Shown: positions 55,032-64,000 of the stretch, piece after piece
Numbering within the stretch: the stretch's first letter is position 1
Layout: each line of letters starts with the position of its first letter
Source of the DNA: Arthrobacter sp. SDTb3-6
GTDB taxonomy: Bacteria; Actinomycetota; Actinomycetes; Actinomycetales; Micrococcaceae
NCBI RefSeq assembly: GCF_013376095.1
Contig: NZ_JAAMFN010000005.1
Location: 103,666 to 167,665, forward strand
DNA length: 64,000 nucleotides
Reading direction: 5' to 3'
Notes under the pieces: model-generated
What the model saw: the letters and a program-made list of their open reading frames with translations, nothing else
What the model was told of the DNA's origin: nothing
The model's database searches: none
Translations under genes and position numbers: made by a program

Positions 55032-56270
55032 TCAGCGGCGGCGCTTGCCCTTCGGCGCACGCGGCGTCACGGGAATGCGCAGCAGCGGGACCTCGCGTTC
55101 GGCCTTCGTGAGGGAGCCATGCTGGCCCACCACCTCGACGGCCTGCGGGCGCACGCGCCGGAGGTCGTAAAACGCGATGCTTTCGCGGGCCGCCACCAGG
55201 ACGTCGCCAATCCGCCCGGCTGCTTCGGCACGCACCTCGCCAAAAAGCCCCGCCGCCACGGCTTCGTCGCGGGTGAGCACCCACGCCTTTGTCCCGAAGC
55301 GCTCCAGCCATGCGGCCACCAAGGCATCGCGGACCTCGGTGCCGGCGCCGCGCTCCAGGTAAAGGTGGACCATGCGCGGCTCCCCCGCCGTATGGCGGAC
55401 CCCGGCCACGAGTTCCGGGTACCGGGAGTAGTCGATGCGGGCCGCACGCGGCACGTCCACCATGCCGTGGTCGGCCGTCAAAAGGATCAGCGTGTCCGCG
55501 GGGACGGTGGCGGCCAGGCGCTTCATGCCGGCGTCGAGCTCCTCCAGCTGGTGCTCCCACTGGGCCGAGTCCGCCCCGTACCTGTGCCCGGCCTTGTCCA
55601 GTTCGCCCCAGTACAGGTACAGGAGCATGGACGGGTGCGCCGCCAGGGCCCCTGCGGCCAGTTCCACGCGGGCCTGCGGGGAGGTGGCCCCCAGGAACGT
55701 GCTGCCGCGCAGGGCCGCCAGCGTCATGGGCGACTGTTCGAACTTGGGCAGGCTGACGGTGGCCGTCGGGTGGTGCCCCGCCAGCTGTTCAAACACCGTG
55801 GGGAACGGCTGCCACCGCCTCGGGTCAACGCCGGGGTCCCAGTTGCCCAGCAGGTTCACCACCTTGTCCTGGTCCGGGTCCAGGACGTCGTAGCCGAGCA
55901 TGCCGTGCTGCCCGGGCACGACGCCGGTGCCCAGGCTGGACAGGGAGGTCGCCGTGGTGCTGGGGAAGGCTGCGTGGAGGGTGTGCGGGTGCTCTCCCCC
56001 GCTGTCCGCGGCCATGACGCCGCGCAGGAAGGGTGCGTGCCCGGACTTTTGCTTCAGCAGCGCCTTTCCCAGGCCGTCCACCAGCACCACCACGACCCGG
56101 CGGGCAGCCGGCAGCCGCAACGCGTTGGTGAACCGCCCGTCGCCCATGGCGGCGGCGGCGCTGGTGAGAACGTCGGCAATGGTGTTGCTGCCGTAGGCGG
56201 GTGCCGCGGGCAGCGGCTCCTGGCGGGCCTGCCGGGCCGGGGGCGCCGCAGTCTCCGAGGTCTGCTCCAC
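55032..56270 (-). CDS. Alkaline-phosphatase-superfamily phosphodiesterase
   Basis: A 412-residue protein. The metal-binding start is VVVLVDGLGKALL, the nucleophile Thr is in FPSTTATSLSSLGTG near residue 110, and metal ligands appear in LTADHGMVD near residue 277 and in the late His region. This is the nucleotide pyrophosphatase/phosphodiesterase fold. It has no clear signal peptide. GTG 56270 is 6 bases from the DUF5998 stop. The substrate is unknown. Confidence 0.87.
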   Translation of the reverse strand: MEQTSETAAPPARQARQEPLPAAPAYGSNTIADVLTSAAAAMGDGRFTNALRLPAARRVVVVLVDGLGKALLKQKSGHAPFLRGVMAADSGGEHPHTLHAAFPSTTATSLSSLGTGVVPGQHGMLGYDVLDPDQDKVVNLLGNWDPGVDPRRWQPFPTVFEQLAGHHPTATVSLPKFEQSPMTLAALRGSTFLGATSPQARVELAAGALAAHPSMLLYLYWGELDKAGHRYGADSAQWEHQLEELDAGMKRLAATVPADTLILLTADHGMVDVPRAARIDYSRYPELVAGVRHTAGEPRMVHLYLERGAGTEVRDALVAAWLERFGTKAWVLTRDEAVAAGLFGEVRAEAAGRIGDVLVAARESIAFYDLRRVRPQAVEVVGQHGSLTKAEREVPLLRIPVTPRAPKGKRRR

Positions 56271-56275
56271 GCCGG

Positions 56276-56956
56276 TCAGCGCCGGTAGTGGTTGCGGCCC
56301 AGGCGCTGGCCCAGCACCGGGAATTTCGGGCCTTGCGCCGGCGCGTGGGCGGGGGTGGCTGCCGCGGTGCTGACAGCCCGCAGGGCCCGGGCAAAGGACT
56401 TCGCGTCGGCCACGGCCTGCAGCCCCTCGGCCTCGGCGCTGATGCGCAGGGCGATATCTTCCTGGGCGATGGTTCCGGTGTAGCCGTGGTCGGCGTCGCA
56501 GTTCGGGTCCCCGCACGACGCCGGGCCCAGGTCCACGCGCTGCCCGCCGGACCAGGCGATGGCCACCGTGAGCTCGCGGGCGGGGTCGGAGGGCTTGTAG
56601 TCCTGCGGCTGGGCGTAGGTGTAGCTGAGCACCACGGAGCGGATCTGCGCCACGGGCACGGACTCGGTGGAGACCTGCGCCACGACCTGTTCGCCGGCTT
56701 CATCCAGCTGCTGGTCGTCCACGTGGGTGATGACCAGCATCTCCTCCGTCAGGACCAGCACGGTGATGTGGCGGTGTACCTCGGTGCGGTCAAAATGCGT
56801 TTCCAGGTGGACCAGGTGGGACAGGCTCTCCTGCCCGTCCAGCGCGTCGTTGACAACGTCCTGGACCAGGCGCGGGTAAAAGCCGGCCCGTTGGAGTGCG
56901 GATTCAAGGTCGCGGCCGGTGGTGTTCGCCGGGGCACCGGCGCCGAAGGTGTTCAT
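56276..56956 (-). CDS. DUF5998-family protein
   Basis: A 226-residue protein. It begins with a helical domain (DLESALQRAGFYPRLVQDVV), then a beta-rich PH-like core (ITVLVLTEEMLVITHVDD, VVLSYTYAQP), and a Cys-containing loop near residue 150 (CGDPNCDADHGYTG) that could bind metal. I know the family only as DUF5998. It is followed closely by the phosphodiesterase gene. Confidence 0.85.
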   Translation of the reverse strand: MNTFGAGAPANTTGRDLESALQRAGFYPRLVQDVVNDALDGQESLSHLVHLETHFDRTEVHRHITVLVLTEEMLVITHVDDQQLDEAGEQVVAQVSTESVPVAQIRSVVLSYTYAQPQDYKPSDPARELTVAIAWSGGQRVDLGPASCGDPNCDADHGYTGTIAQEDIALRISAEAEGLQAVADAKSFARALRAVSTAAATPAHAPAQGPKFPVLGQRLGRNHYRR

Positions 56957-56997
56957 GGACCCATTTTCGCACCCGCGCGCGGCCGAACGCGAACCGG

Positions 56998-59673
56998 CTA
57001 GGAGTTCATGGCCCGCCGCGCACTGTCGGTGCGCTGGGCCGCGTTGCCGATCCGCAGCTCGACGGCGAGCACCGTCACCTCGGTGGGCCCCACCAGCACG
57101 GGGTTGAATTCCACCCAGGCGATCTCCGGGTGTTCATCCTTCATCAGGCCCACCCGGGCCACCAGGTCCTCCAGCGCGGCCACGTTGCCGGCGGGCAGGC
57201 CTGCGTAGCCAAACAGCTTCACGGCGGCGCGGGGGGACCTGACTAGTTCCGCCGCGTCCCGGGCGGACAGCGGGGGCACGCGGTGCGCCCAGTCGCCCAG
57301 CAGGTTCACGGCGTCGCCGGAGAGGCCGAAGGAGACCACAGGGCCCAGCAGCGGGTCCTCGATGGCGCGCAGGGTGCAGGACTGGCCCACCTCGGCCATG
57401 CTCTGCACCTCCAGGCCGCCTGCCCCGTACGGTTCAAGCAGCTTGCGCATTTGGCCCAGGTTGCGGCGCAGTGACGCGGCGTTTTCAATGTTGATCCGCA
57501 CCCCGCCCAGGTCCAGGCGGTGCCGCAGAGCCGGGTCCAGGGTCTTGATGGCCACGGGCCAGCCGAGCCGGTCGGCGGCCGCCACGGCGTCGTCGTCGGT
57601 GCTGAACGCGGCGGACTCCAGGACGCGGATGCCGTAATGGCCCAGCAGTTGGCGTGTCCGGGCGGCGTCCAGGGTCAGCAGGCCGTCGCCGGTGACGCCG
57701 TCGAGCCATTCCTCCAGCAGTTCCGCCGCCGCTTCGGTGTCCACGCCGGACGGCGGGTCGAAGGCGGGGGCATCGAGGGTCAGCCACTGCGCGTACTGCG
57801 TCACGGCGGCCAGGGCGGCCACCGCGGCGCCGGGGCTGGAGTAGCACGGCAGCCCGCCGGCCAGCTGGCGGTCCACCAGGATGCGGGTGTCGACAATCCC
57901 GGTGAACGCCGCCACCACGGGCTTGCCTGCCGCCTCGGCGCACTCCTGGAGTGTGGCGGCAATGTGCTCCACCGTCAGCCCCGGCACCGGCAGCAGCGTC
58001 ACGATGGCCGAGTCCGTGCCGGGCCGGGCCAGCGCCTCGCCGACCGCCCGCCGCAGCAGGGGCAGGGCCCTGGACTGCCCGGTGTCCAGCACCAGGTCCG
58101 CCGAGACCTCCGCCACGGTCAGGCCGTGCTGCTCCGCGGAATCCGCCACCACCGACCCCATCGCCAGGGAATTGCTGAAGATGGCCAGCCCGGGGCCGGC
58201 GGGCAGGGCCTGGCCGGTGACGATTTGTGCCACGTCGGCCAGTTCCTCGATGGTGTTGACACGGATGACGCCGGACTGGCGCAGCATGGCGTCCAGCGCG
58301 CCCGTGGGCGCCTGCGTGGTGCGCACGGCGTGGCCCGGGGGCAGGCGCAGCCCCATGGTGTCCGACTTGGCCACAATCACCGGCTTGGTGCGCGCCAGGC
58401 GGCGGGAGATGCGGGAAAACTTGCGGGGGTTGCCAATGGATTCCAGGTACAGCGCGCAGGCGGTGGTGTGGGGGTCGTCCTCCCAGAACTGCATGAGGTC
58501 GTTGCCGGAGATGTCCGCCCGGTTCCCGGCGGACAGCACCGTGGACAGGCCCACCTCCCGCCGGCTCAGCGACGCGTACAGGGACGCCCCCAAGGCGGCG
58601 GACTGGCTGAAGACGCCCAGCCCCCCGCGCAGGGGCAGGGACGGTGCCAGGGAGGCGTTGAGTGAAACGGCCGGGTCGGTGTTGGCCAGGCCCAGCGAGG
58701 CCGGGCCCACCAGCCGCATGCCGTTCGCCCGGGCCTGGCGCACCAGGGCGCGCTGGCGCGCGAGGCCGGCCGCGCCGTCGTCGGCGTATCCCGAGGTGGC
58801 GATGACCAGGCCCTTGACGCCGGCGGCCCCGCACTGGTCCACGACGGCGGGGACCTGACCCTGGGGCACGGCAATGACGGCCAGGTCCACGGGGCCGGGC
58901 ACCTCGGCGATGGTGGCGTACGGCATCATGCCGGACACCTCCAGCGCCTCCGGATTGACCGCGTGGACCCCGCCGCGGTACCCGCCTTCCACAATATTTT
59001 CCAGCAGCACCCGCCCCAGGCCCCCCCACGCCCGGCCGGCCCCGACGACGGCCACGGAGCGCGGTGCCACAAGCCCCGCGACGCTGCGGGCGTCGGCGCG
59101 GTGTTCGCGTGCGGCCATGACGGCGCGGGACTTCTCGGTGGGGTCAATGTCGAACGCCAGGGACACCACGCCGTCGTCAAAGCGGCGGTGCACCTCGTAG
59201 CCGGCGTCGGCGAACACCTGGAGCATCTTGCGGTTTTCCGGCAGGACCTCCGCCGTGAACTTGTCGATCCCGTTTTCGCGGGCGGCGGCGGCCAGGTGCT
59301 CCAACAGGATCGACCCCAGGCCCCGGCCCTGCTGGGAGTCGGAGACGTTGAACGCCACCTCGGCCTCGGCGGGGTTGTCGAGGCGGTCGAAGCGGCCAAT
59401 GCCGATGATGCGGTCCCGGTGCGTGATGACGAACGCCACACGGTCCCGGTAGTCCAGTTCGGTAAAGCGGCGCAGCTCCTTGGGCGTCAGCCTGGACTTG
59501 TAGGTAAAGAAGCGCAGGTAGACGGAGTTCTGCGACTGCGCCATGTGGAAGGCCTGGACGGCGTCGGCATCGGCCGCGGTCATGGGCCGCAAATGCCCCG
59601 TGGCCCCGTCGCGCAGTACGACATCGGCCTCCCAATGTGCCGGATAAACGGGTGCCTGTCCTGGGTTCACCAT
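56998..59673 (-). CDS. GNAT acetyltransferase fused to NDP-forming acyl-CoA synthetase domains
   Basis: An 891-residue protein. Residues 1-190 are a GNAT domain (acetyl-CoA segment QQGRGLGSILLEHL near residue 120). Residues about 200-650 contain a CoA-binding and succinyl-CoA-ligase-like domain (RSVAVVGAGRAWGGLGRVLLENI; GLVIATSGYADDG), and the C-terminal 200 residues are an ATP-grasp-like domain (GWPVAIKTLDPALRHRLDLGG). This resembles actinobacterial Pat-like protein acetyltransferases. Whether the synthetase part is active or regulatory cannot be told here. It is divergent from parC. Confidence 0.87.
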   Translation of the reverse strand: MVNPGQAPVYPAHWEADVVLRDGATGHLRPMTAADADAVQAFHMAQSQNSVYLRFFTYKSRLTPKELRRFTELDYRDRVAFVITHRDRIIGIGRFDRLDNPAEAEVAFNVSDSQQGRGLGSILLEHLAAAARENGIDKFTAEVLPENRKMLQVFADAGYEVHRRFDDGVVSLAFDIDPTEKSRAVMAAREHRADARSVAGLVAPRSVAVVGAGRAWGGLGRVLLENIVEGGYRGGVHAVNPEALEVSGMMPYATIAEVPGPVDLAVIAVPQGQVPAVVDQCGAAGVKGLVIATSGYADDGAAGLARQRALVRQARANGMRLVGPASLGLANTDPAVSLNASLAPSLPLRGGLGVFSQSAALGASLYASLSRREVGLSTVLSAGNRADISGNDLMQFWEDDPHTTACALYLESIGNPRKFSRISRRLARTKPVIVAKSDTMGLRLPPGHAVRTTQAPTGALDAMLRQSGVIRVNTIEELADVAQIVTGQALPAGPGLAIFSNSLAMGSVVADSAEQHGLTVAEVSADLVLDTGQSRALPLLRRAVGEALARPGTDSAIVTLLPVPGLTVEHIAATLQECAEAAGKPVVAAFTGIVDTRILVDRQLAGGLPCYSSPGAAVAALAAVTQYAQWLTLDAPAFDPPSGVDTEAAAELLEEWLDGVTGDGLLTLDAARTRQLLGHYGIRVLESAAFSTDDDAVAAADRLGWPVAIKTLDPALRHRLDLGGVRINIENAASLRRNLGQMRKLLEPYGAGGLEVQSMAEVGQSCTLRAIEDPLLGPVVSFGLSGDAVNLLGDWAHRVPPLSARDAAELVRSPRAAVKLFGYAGLPAGNVAALEDLVARVGLMKDEHPEIAWVEFNPVLVGPTEVTVLAVELRIGNAAQRTDSARRAMNS

Positions 59674-59756
59674 AGAATCACTGTACCGACTCGTTTGCCT
59701 TCGCAGGGCCCCGCCGGACTGCAACACCCGCCACACTGATAGGAACCCCCGCCACC

Positions 59757-62405
59757 ATGGCCAAGCGCCAACCTCCCGCAGCCGATGACTTCACTGACTT
59801 CACCGAGAACATTGTTGAAATAGACGTTTCCAGTGAAATGGAAGGCTCCTTCTTGGAGTACGCCTATTCGGTGATTTACTCGCGCGCCCTGCCGGACGCC
59901 CGGGACGGGCTGAAACCGGTGCAGCGGCGCATCCTGTACATGATGAGCGAGATGGGGCTGCGCCCCGAGAAGGGCCATGTCAAGAGCGCCCGCGTCGTGG
60001 GCGAGGTCATGGGCAAGCTCCACCCGCACGGCGACACCGCCATCTACGACACCATGGTGCGCATGGCCCAGGACTTCTCCCTGCGCCTGCCGCTCATTGA
60101 CGGGCACGGCAACTTCGGCTCGCTCGACGACGGCCCCGCCGCCCCGCGCTACACGGAGGCCCGGATGGCGGCCCCGGCCCTGGAGCTGACGGGCAACCTG
60201 GGCGAAGACGTGGTGGACTTTGTGCCCAGCTACGACAACGAGATGATGCAGCCCTCGGTGCTGCCGGCCGCCTTCCCGAACCTTTTGGTCAACGGGGCCA
60301 GCGGGATTGCGGTGGGCATGGCCACCAACATGGCCCCGCACAACCTGGGCGAGGTCATCGCCGCCACCCGGCACCTGGTCGCCAACCCGGACGCCACGCT
60401 GGAGGACCTGATGGCGTACGTGCCCGGCCCCGACCTGCCCTCGGGCGGGCGCATTGTGGGCCTGGCCGGCATCCGCGACGCCTACGCCACGGGCAGGGGC
60501 TCCTTCAAGACGCGCGCCAAGATCGCCGTCGAACAGCTCTCCCCGCGCAGGGTGGGCCTGGTGGTCACGGAACTGCCCTACCTGGTGGGTCCGGAAAAGG
60601 TCATTGAAAAGATCAAGGATGCCATCAACGCCAAAAAGCTGGTGGGCATCTCCGACCTGGTGGACCTCACCGACCGCAAGCACGGGCTGCGGCTGGTCAT
60701 CGAGATCAAGAACGGCTTCAACCCGGCCGCCGTCATGGCCCAGCTGTACCGCTACACGCCCATGGAGGACTCCTTCGGCATCAACAACGTCTGCCTCGTG
60801 GAGGGGCAGCCGCAGACCCTGGGCCTGGTGGAGCTGCTGCGCGTGTTCCTGGCCCACCGCATCGACGTGGTGCGCCGGCGCACCACGTTCCGCCTGGGCA
60901 AAAAGCAGGACCGCCTGCACCTGGTGGAGGGCATGCTGCTGGCCATCGTGGACATCGACGAGGTCATCCAGGTCATCCGCAGCTCGGACGAGGTGGCGGC
61001 GGCCCGCGAACGCCTCATGGCCATCTACGACCTCTCCGAAATCCAGGCCAACTACATCCTGGACCTGCAGCTGCGCCGCCTGACCAAGTTTTCCGTGGTG
61101 GAGCTGGAAGCCGAGCGCGACGGGCTGCGCCGTGAGATCGAGGCCCTCGAGGCGATCCTGGCGTCCAGGGAACTGCTGCACCAGCTGGTTTCCGACGAAC
61201 TTGGCGAGGTGGCGGCCAAGTACGCCACGCCGCGCCGCACCGTGTTGTTGGAATCCGAGGCCATGGCCCCCTCGGTGGCGAAGGCGCTGGCCGCCGGGGC
61301 CGCGGGCAAGGGCAAGCCGTCCCCGCTGGCCCTGGAAATTGCCGACGACCCCTGCTGGGTGCTGCTCAGCGCGTCGGGGCAGATTGCACGCACCTCCAAC
61401 GCCGATCCCCTGGCCGACACCGGTGCACGGGGCCGGCACGACGTCTTCACCTCCGTGCTGAAAACCACCGCACGTGCCGAAATCGGCGCGCTGACCTCGC
61501 TGGGCCGGATGCTGCGGCTGCAGGTGGTGGACATGCCGGTCCTGCCGCCCACCAACGCACTGCCCAACCTGGCCGGCGGCGTGGCCGCCAAGGAGTTCAT
61601 CACGCTGACCAAGGGTGAGGTCCTGGTGGGCTTTGTGCCGCTCAACGGCACCTTCGCCCTGGGGACCGCCCAGGGCGTGGTCAAGCGCGTCACCCCCGAC
61701 TACCCCCTGAACCGGGACGAGTGGGAGTACATCTCGCTCAAGCCCAAGGACTTCGTGGTCGGGGCCGCCGTGGCCACGGACGACGACGACCTCGTCTTCA
61801 TCACGCAGGGCGCCCAGCTGCTTCGGTACAGTGCCGCCAACGTCCGCCCGCAGGGCCGCACAGCCGGCGGCATGGCGGGCATCAAGCTCGGTGCCGGCGA
61901 CGCCGTGCTCAGCTTCTCCGTGGCCTCCCCCGCCGATCCCGACGCCGTGGTGGTCACCGTGGCGGGCGGGCAGGACGCACTGCCGGGCACCGCGTCGGGC
62001 AGCGCCAAGGTCACGGCACTGTCCGAATACCCGGCCAAGGGGCGGGCCACCGGCGGCGTCCGTGCACACCGCTTCCTCAAGGGCGAGGACCGGCTGACGG
62101 TTTCATGGGCCGGGCACGGGCCTGCCAAGGCCTCCACCGTCTCCGGCGTGGTGCGTGCGCTGCCGGTGGAACACGGCCACCGCGACGGCTCCGGCGTGGC
62201 GCTTTCGGCCGCCATCGAGCTGGTGGGCCCCAGCCTGGACGGGACCCACGGCGTGGCCGGCGGCGGATCCGGAGGGGCGGGCGGGCCCGGGATGCAGGAT
62301 TCCGCCGCGGGAGGTCCGGCGCCGGAGTCCTTGCCTGCGCCGGCGCGGGACGCCTCCCCCATCCCGGAGTCCACCCAGGAGGCGTTCGAACTGCCCACGG
62401 ACTGA
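59757..62405 (+). CDS. parC: DNA topoisomerase IV subunit A
   Basis: An 882-residue type IIA topoisomerase A subunit. The active-site Tyr is in APRYTEARM near residue 132, after the quinolone-region [19 protein letters not shown]. The C-terminal beta-pinwheel follows, then a Pro/Ala-rich tail of about 60 residues. It is of the ParC-like group that actinobacteria carry in addition to GyrA. The B subunit is not in this window. Confidence 0.92.
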   Translation: MAKRQPPAADDFTDFTENIVEIDVSSEMEGSFLEYAYSVIYSRALPDARDGLKPVQRRILYMMSEMGLRPEKGHVKSARVVGEVMGKLHPHGDTAIYDTMVRMAQDFSLRLPLIDGHGNFGSLDDGPAAPRYTEARMAAPALELTGNLGEDVVDFVPSYDNEMMQPSVLPAAFPNLLVNGASGIAVGMATNMAPHNLGEVIAATRHLVANPDATLEDLMAYVPGPDLPSGGRIVGLAGIRDAYATGRGSFKTRAKIAVEQLSPRRVGLVVTELPYLVGPEKVIEKIKDAINAKKLVGISDLVDLTDRKHGLRLVIEIKNGFNPAAVMAQLYRYTPMEDSFGINNVCLVEGQPQTLGLVELLRVFLAHRIDVVRRRTTFRLGKKQDRLHLVEGMLLAIVDIDEVIQVIRSSDEVAAARERLMAIYDLSEIQANYILDLQLRRLTKFSVVELEAERDGLRREIEALEAILASRELLHQLVSDELGEVAAKYATPRRTVLLESEAMAPSVAKALAAGAAGKGKPSPLALEIADDPCWVLLSASGQIARTSNADPLADTGARGRHDVFTSVLKTTARAEIGALTSLGRMLRLQVVDMPVLPPTNALPNLAGGVAAKEFITLTKGEVLVGFVPLNGTFALGTAQGVVKRVTPDYPLNRDEWEYISLKPKDFVVGAAVATDDDDLVFITQGAQLLRYSAANVRPQGRTAGGMAGIKLGAGDAVLSFSVASPADPDAVVVTVAGGQDALPGTASGSAKVTALSEYPAKGRATGGVRAHRFLKGEDRLTVSWAGHGPAKASTVSGVVRALPVEHGHRDGSGVALSAAIELVGPSLDGTHGVAGGGSGGAGGPGMQDSAAGGPAPESLPAPARDASPIPESTQEAFELPTD

Positions 62406-62428
62406 GGGCGGCGGCATAGACTGGCCCC

Positions 62429-62947
62429 ATGCCAATCATTCCTGACGACAAGGACTGGACGTGGGTGCTGTCCCGGCCGTGCCCCGAGTGCGGATTCAAC
62501 GCCGCGAGCGTCACGCCCGCCACGGCTGCCACCACCATTCCGGCGCTGCTGCCCCGCTGGCAGCAGGCCCTGCGGCGCGCCGGGGTTGACGTCCGTCCGG
62601 ACGATTCCACCTGGTCGGTGCTGGAATACGCCGCCCATGTGCGGGACGTGTTCGACGTCTTCACCGGCCGCCTGGAGCTGATGCTCGCCAACGACGACCC
62701 CACCTTTCCCAACTGGGACCAGGACCGGGCGGCGCTGGACGGGAACTACGCGTCCCTGGACCCCGACGACGTGGCGCGCGAGCTGGTCCAAAATGGCGAG
62801 GATGCCGCAGCGGCGTTTGCGGCGGTGGCACCCGGCCAGTGGAACCGCCGCGGGCTGCGCAGCAACGGCTCGGAATTCACGGTCCTGACCCTGTCCGGCT
62901 ACTTCATGCACGACCTCATCCACCACCTGCACGACGTCAACGCCTAG
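62429..62947 (+). CDS. DinB/DUF664-like protein
   Basis: A 172-residue protein. The four-helix DinB-like pattern includes STWSVLEYAAHVRDVFDVF (His near residue 71), and a terminal HHLHD motif; three His residues would bind metal in this fold. An N-terminal Cys pair (CPECG) is unusual. Many relatives are thiol-dependent transferases using mycothiol; that is an inference. Confidence 0.85.
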   Translation: MPIIPDDKDWTWVLSRPCPECGFNAASVTPATAATTIPALLPRWQQALRRAGVDVRPDDSTWSVLEYAAHVRDVFDVFTGRLELMLANDDPTFPNWDQDRAALDGNYASLDPDDVARELVQNGEDAAAAFAAVAPGQWNRRGLRSNGSEFTVLTLSGYFMHDLIHHLHDVNA

Positions 62948-62992
62948 GCCGGCCGCGTCGCCGGCACATTGCCCGGGCCGGCGCCGCCCGGG

Positions 62993-63991
62993 CTAGAGGG
63001 CCTTGTCCCACGCCAGCGTACGCCGCAGGGGCCGGTAGCCCATCTTTTCGTAGAGCCCCAGGGCGCCGGTGGGATTTTCGGTGTCGACGTCCAGGCAGGC
63101 ATGGTCCATGCCTGCGGCCTTGTACCGTGCCATGGCGTCGGACAGCAATGCCTGGGCAATGCCGCGGTGCCGCCAGGGCCGCCGCACGCCCAACACCTCC
63201 GTGTAGCCTTCCTCGCGGCCCTCCTTCGGAAAACGTTCGGGGTCATACATGGAAAGCTGGTAGCCGGCCACCTCGCCGCTTGCCGCATCCAAGGCCACGG
63301 CGGACCAGTCGGGCCGGAAATCCTCGTTGGCGAGCAGGAAACCCCAGCGCTGGATGCTGCGGGGCTCGGACCCCCAGTGGTCGGCAAAGGCCTCGTTGTG
63401 GGCCAGCCGCACGGCCTCGGAAAGCCCCGGTGCGAACGCCACGATGCGGATCCCCGCGGGCACCGGCACCGCGGGGGCGCCGGCCAGGGTCCGGAGCATT
63501 TCGGAAAAGTACCGGACGGTGGAGTACCCGGCCCCGGACAGCAGGGACGTGTGCGCCGGGTTGGCCTCCGGCGTGTACACGCGCACCGTGCCCGGCGGCT
63601 GCCCCTCCGCGGCAAAGCGGGCCCGCAGGAGGTCCTCCTGCCACGCGAGCACGGCCGCACCGATGCCCCGGCGCTGCCACCGCGGGTCGACCCCGCCAAA
63701 CGCGTACCCGGCCGCGCCGCCCGGGTGCTTGGTGACCCGGCCAAAGGCCCGCAGCACTCCCGGGGCGTCAAAGCCCCCGGCCGTGTTCCCTTCGGCGGGG
63801 TTGTCGGTGTCCTCAAAGCAGGTGGCCAGCTCGGAGCGCGTGTCATGCCAGGGGGCATCCTCGGCCGCGGCGATCCGCAGGGTCAGGGCCAGCCAGGCGT
63901 CGAGGTCCGTTGCGGCCAGCGGGCGGAAGGACAGCCCGCCGGCTGCGGGAAGGGGCACTGCGGGACACGGTGTGCTGCCGGGGATCGCCAT
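62993..63991 (-). CDS. Double-GNAT acetyltransferase (MshD-like paralogue)
   Basis: A 332-residue protein with two GNAT domains. The first has the acetyl-CoA segment WQRRGIGAAVLAWQE near residue 110, and the second VRRPWRHRGIAQALLSDAM near residue 275 and ENPTGALGLYEKMGY. This two-domain layout is that of mycothiol synthase relatives. It is a paralogue rather than clearly MshD, as the substrate site cannot be judged. ATG 63991 is near the window edge but the gene is complete. Confidence 0.87.
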   Translation of the reverse strand: MAIPGSTPCPAVPLPAAGGLSFRPLAATDLDAWLALTLRIAAAEDAPWHDTRSELATCFEDTDNPAEGNTAGGFDAPGVLRAFGRVTKHPGGAAGYAFGGVDPRWQRRGIGAAVLAWQEDLLRARFAAEGQPPGTVRVYTPEANPAHTSLLSGAGYSTVRYFSEMLRTLAGAPAVPVPAGIRIVAFAPGLSEAVRLAHNEAFADHWGSEPRSIQRWGFLLANEDFRPDWSAVALDAASGEVAGYQLSMYDPERFPKEGREEGYTEVLGVRRPWRHRGIAQALLSDAMARYKAAGMDHACLDVDTENPTGALGLYEKMGYRPLRRTLAWDKAL

Positions 63992-64000
63992 GACCCCACC

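Overview
The window is high-GC DNA with dense, co-oriented and often overlapping genes (ATGA junctions), GTG and TTG starts, and protein families typical of Actinobacteria. Gene content points to an Arthrobacter-like member of the Micrococcaceae; this is inferred from content and order, not from a marker-gene comparison. From about 21.4 kb rightwards the backbone resembles the order I remember from Mycobacterium tuberculosis (DUF3000, RNase D, dxs, an RNA methyltransferase, an APC permease, ceoB-ceoC, DUF3159, an OB-fold protein, DUF3710, dut, DUF3093, DUF4193), so the chromosomal context is well supported.

Region 1 (1-7.6 kb) is the right end of a prophage. It holds the last codons of a tail gene, a 699-residue tail fibre with sialidase-like repeats, an opposite-strand acyltransferase-3/SGNH gene that looks like a moron (lysogenic-conversion) gene, and a lysis module: a small membrane coiled-coil protein, a membrane-anchored collagen-like protein, an M15-like endolysin with LysM and SH3-like domains, a 45-residue membrane peptide and a 108-residue holin-like protein. 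It closes with a strong terminator. The prophage abuts the 3' end of tRNA-Val(CAC), the probable attachment site, and is followed by a Gly-Cys-Val-Gly-Val tRNA array (8.1-8.65 kb).

Region 2 (8.7-27.6 kb) is mostly chromosomal backbone. It has a Gdx/SugE guanidinium exporter under a guanidine-III riboswitch, a divergent MarR/MMPL pair, an MT0933-type small protein, ZapE, a rhodanese-SufE-YbaK run, an alpha/beta hydrolase, MsrB, DUF6421, a short-chain dehydrogenase, a threonine-aldolase-like enzyme, DUF3000, RNase D, the fadA-fadB beta-oxidation pair and a Tat-type Rieske lipoprotein.

Region 3 (27.7-32.8 kb) is the most unusual part. A 1032-codon gene fuses an EPSP-synthase-like domain to an acyl-CoA ligase and is translationally coupled to an acyl-CoA dehydrogenase and an SDR carrying the Y-X6-K motif of enoyl reductases. 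As far as I recall, this set of functions matches the cassettes that turn shikimate into cyclohexenyl/cyclohexane-carboxyl-CoA starter units in Streptomyces polyketide clusters, but no polyketide synthase is nearby here. A GNAT, an MFS exporter, an aldo/keto reductase and two small conserved genes follow before dxs.

Region 4 (37.1-64 kb) is backbone: dxs, aconitase, a P-type cation ATPase, an RNA methyltransferase, a KimA-like potassium importer divergent from ceoB-ceoC, the DUF3159/OB-fold/DUF3710/dut run, DUF3093, DUF4193, sepH, a phosphodiesterase, DUF5998, a GNAT-acyl-CoA-synthetase fusion, a topoisomerase IV A subunit, a DinB-like protein and a double-GNAT acetyltransferase. No insertion sequence or CRISPR array was seen.
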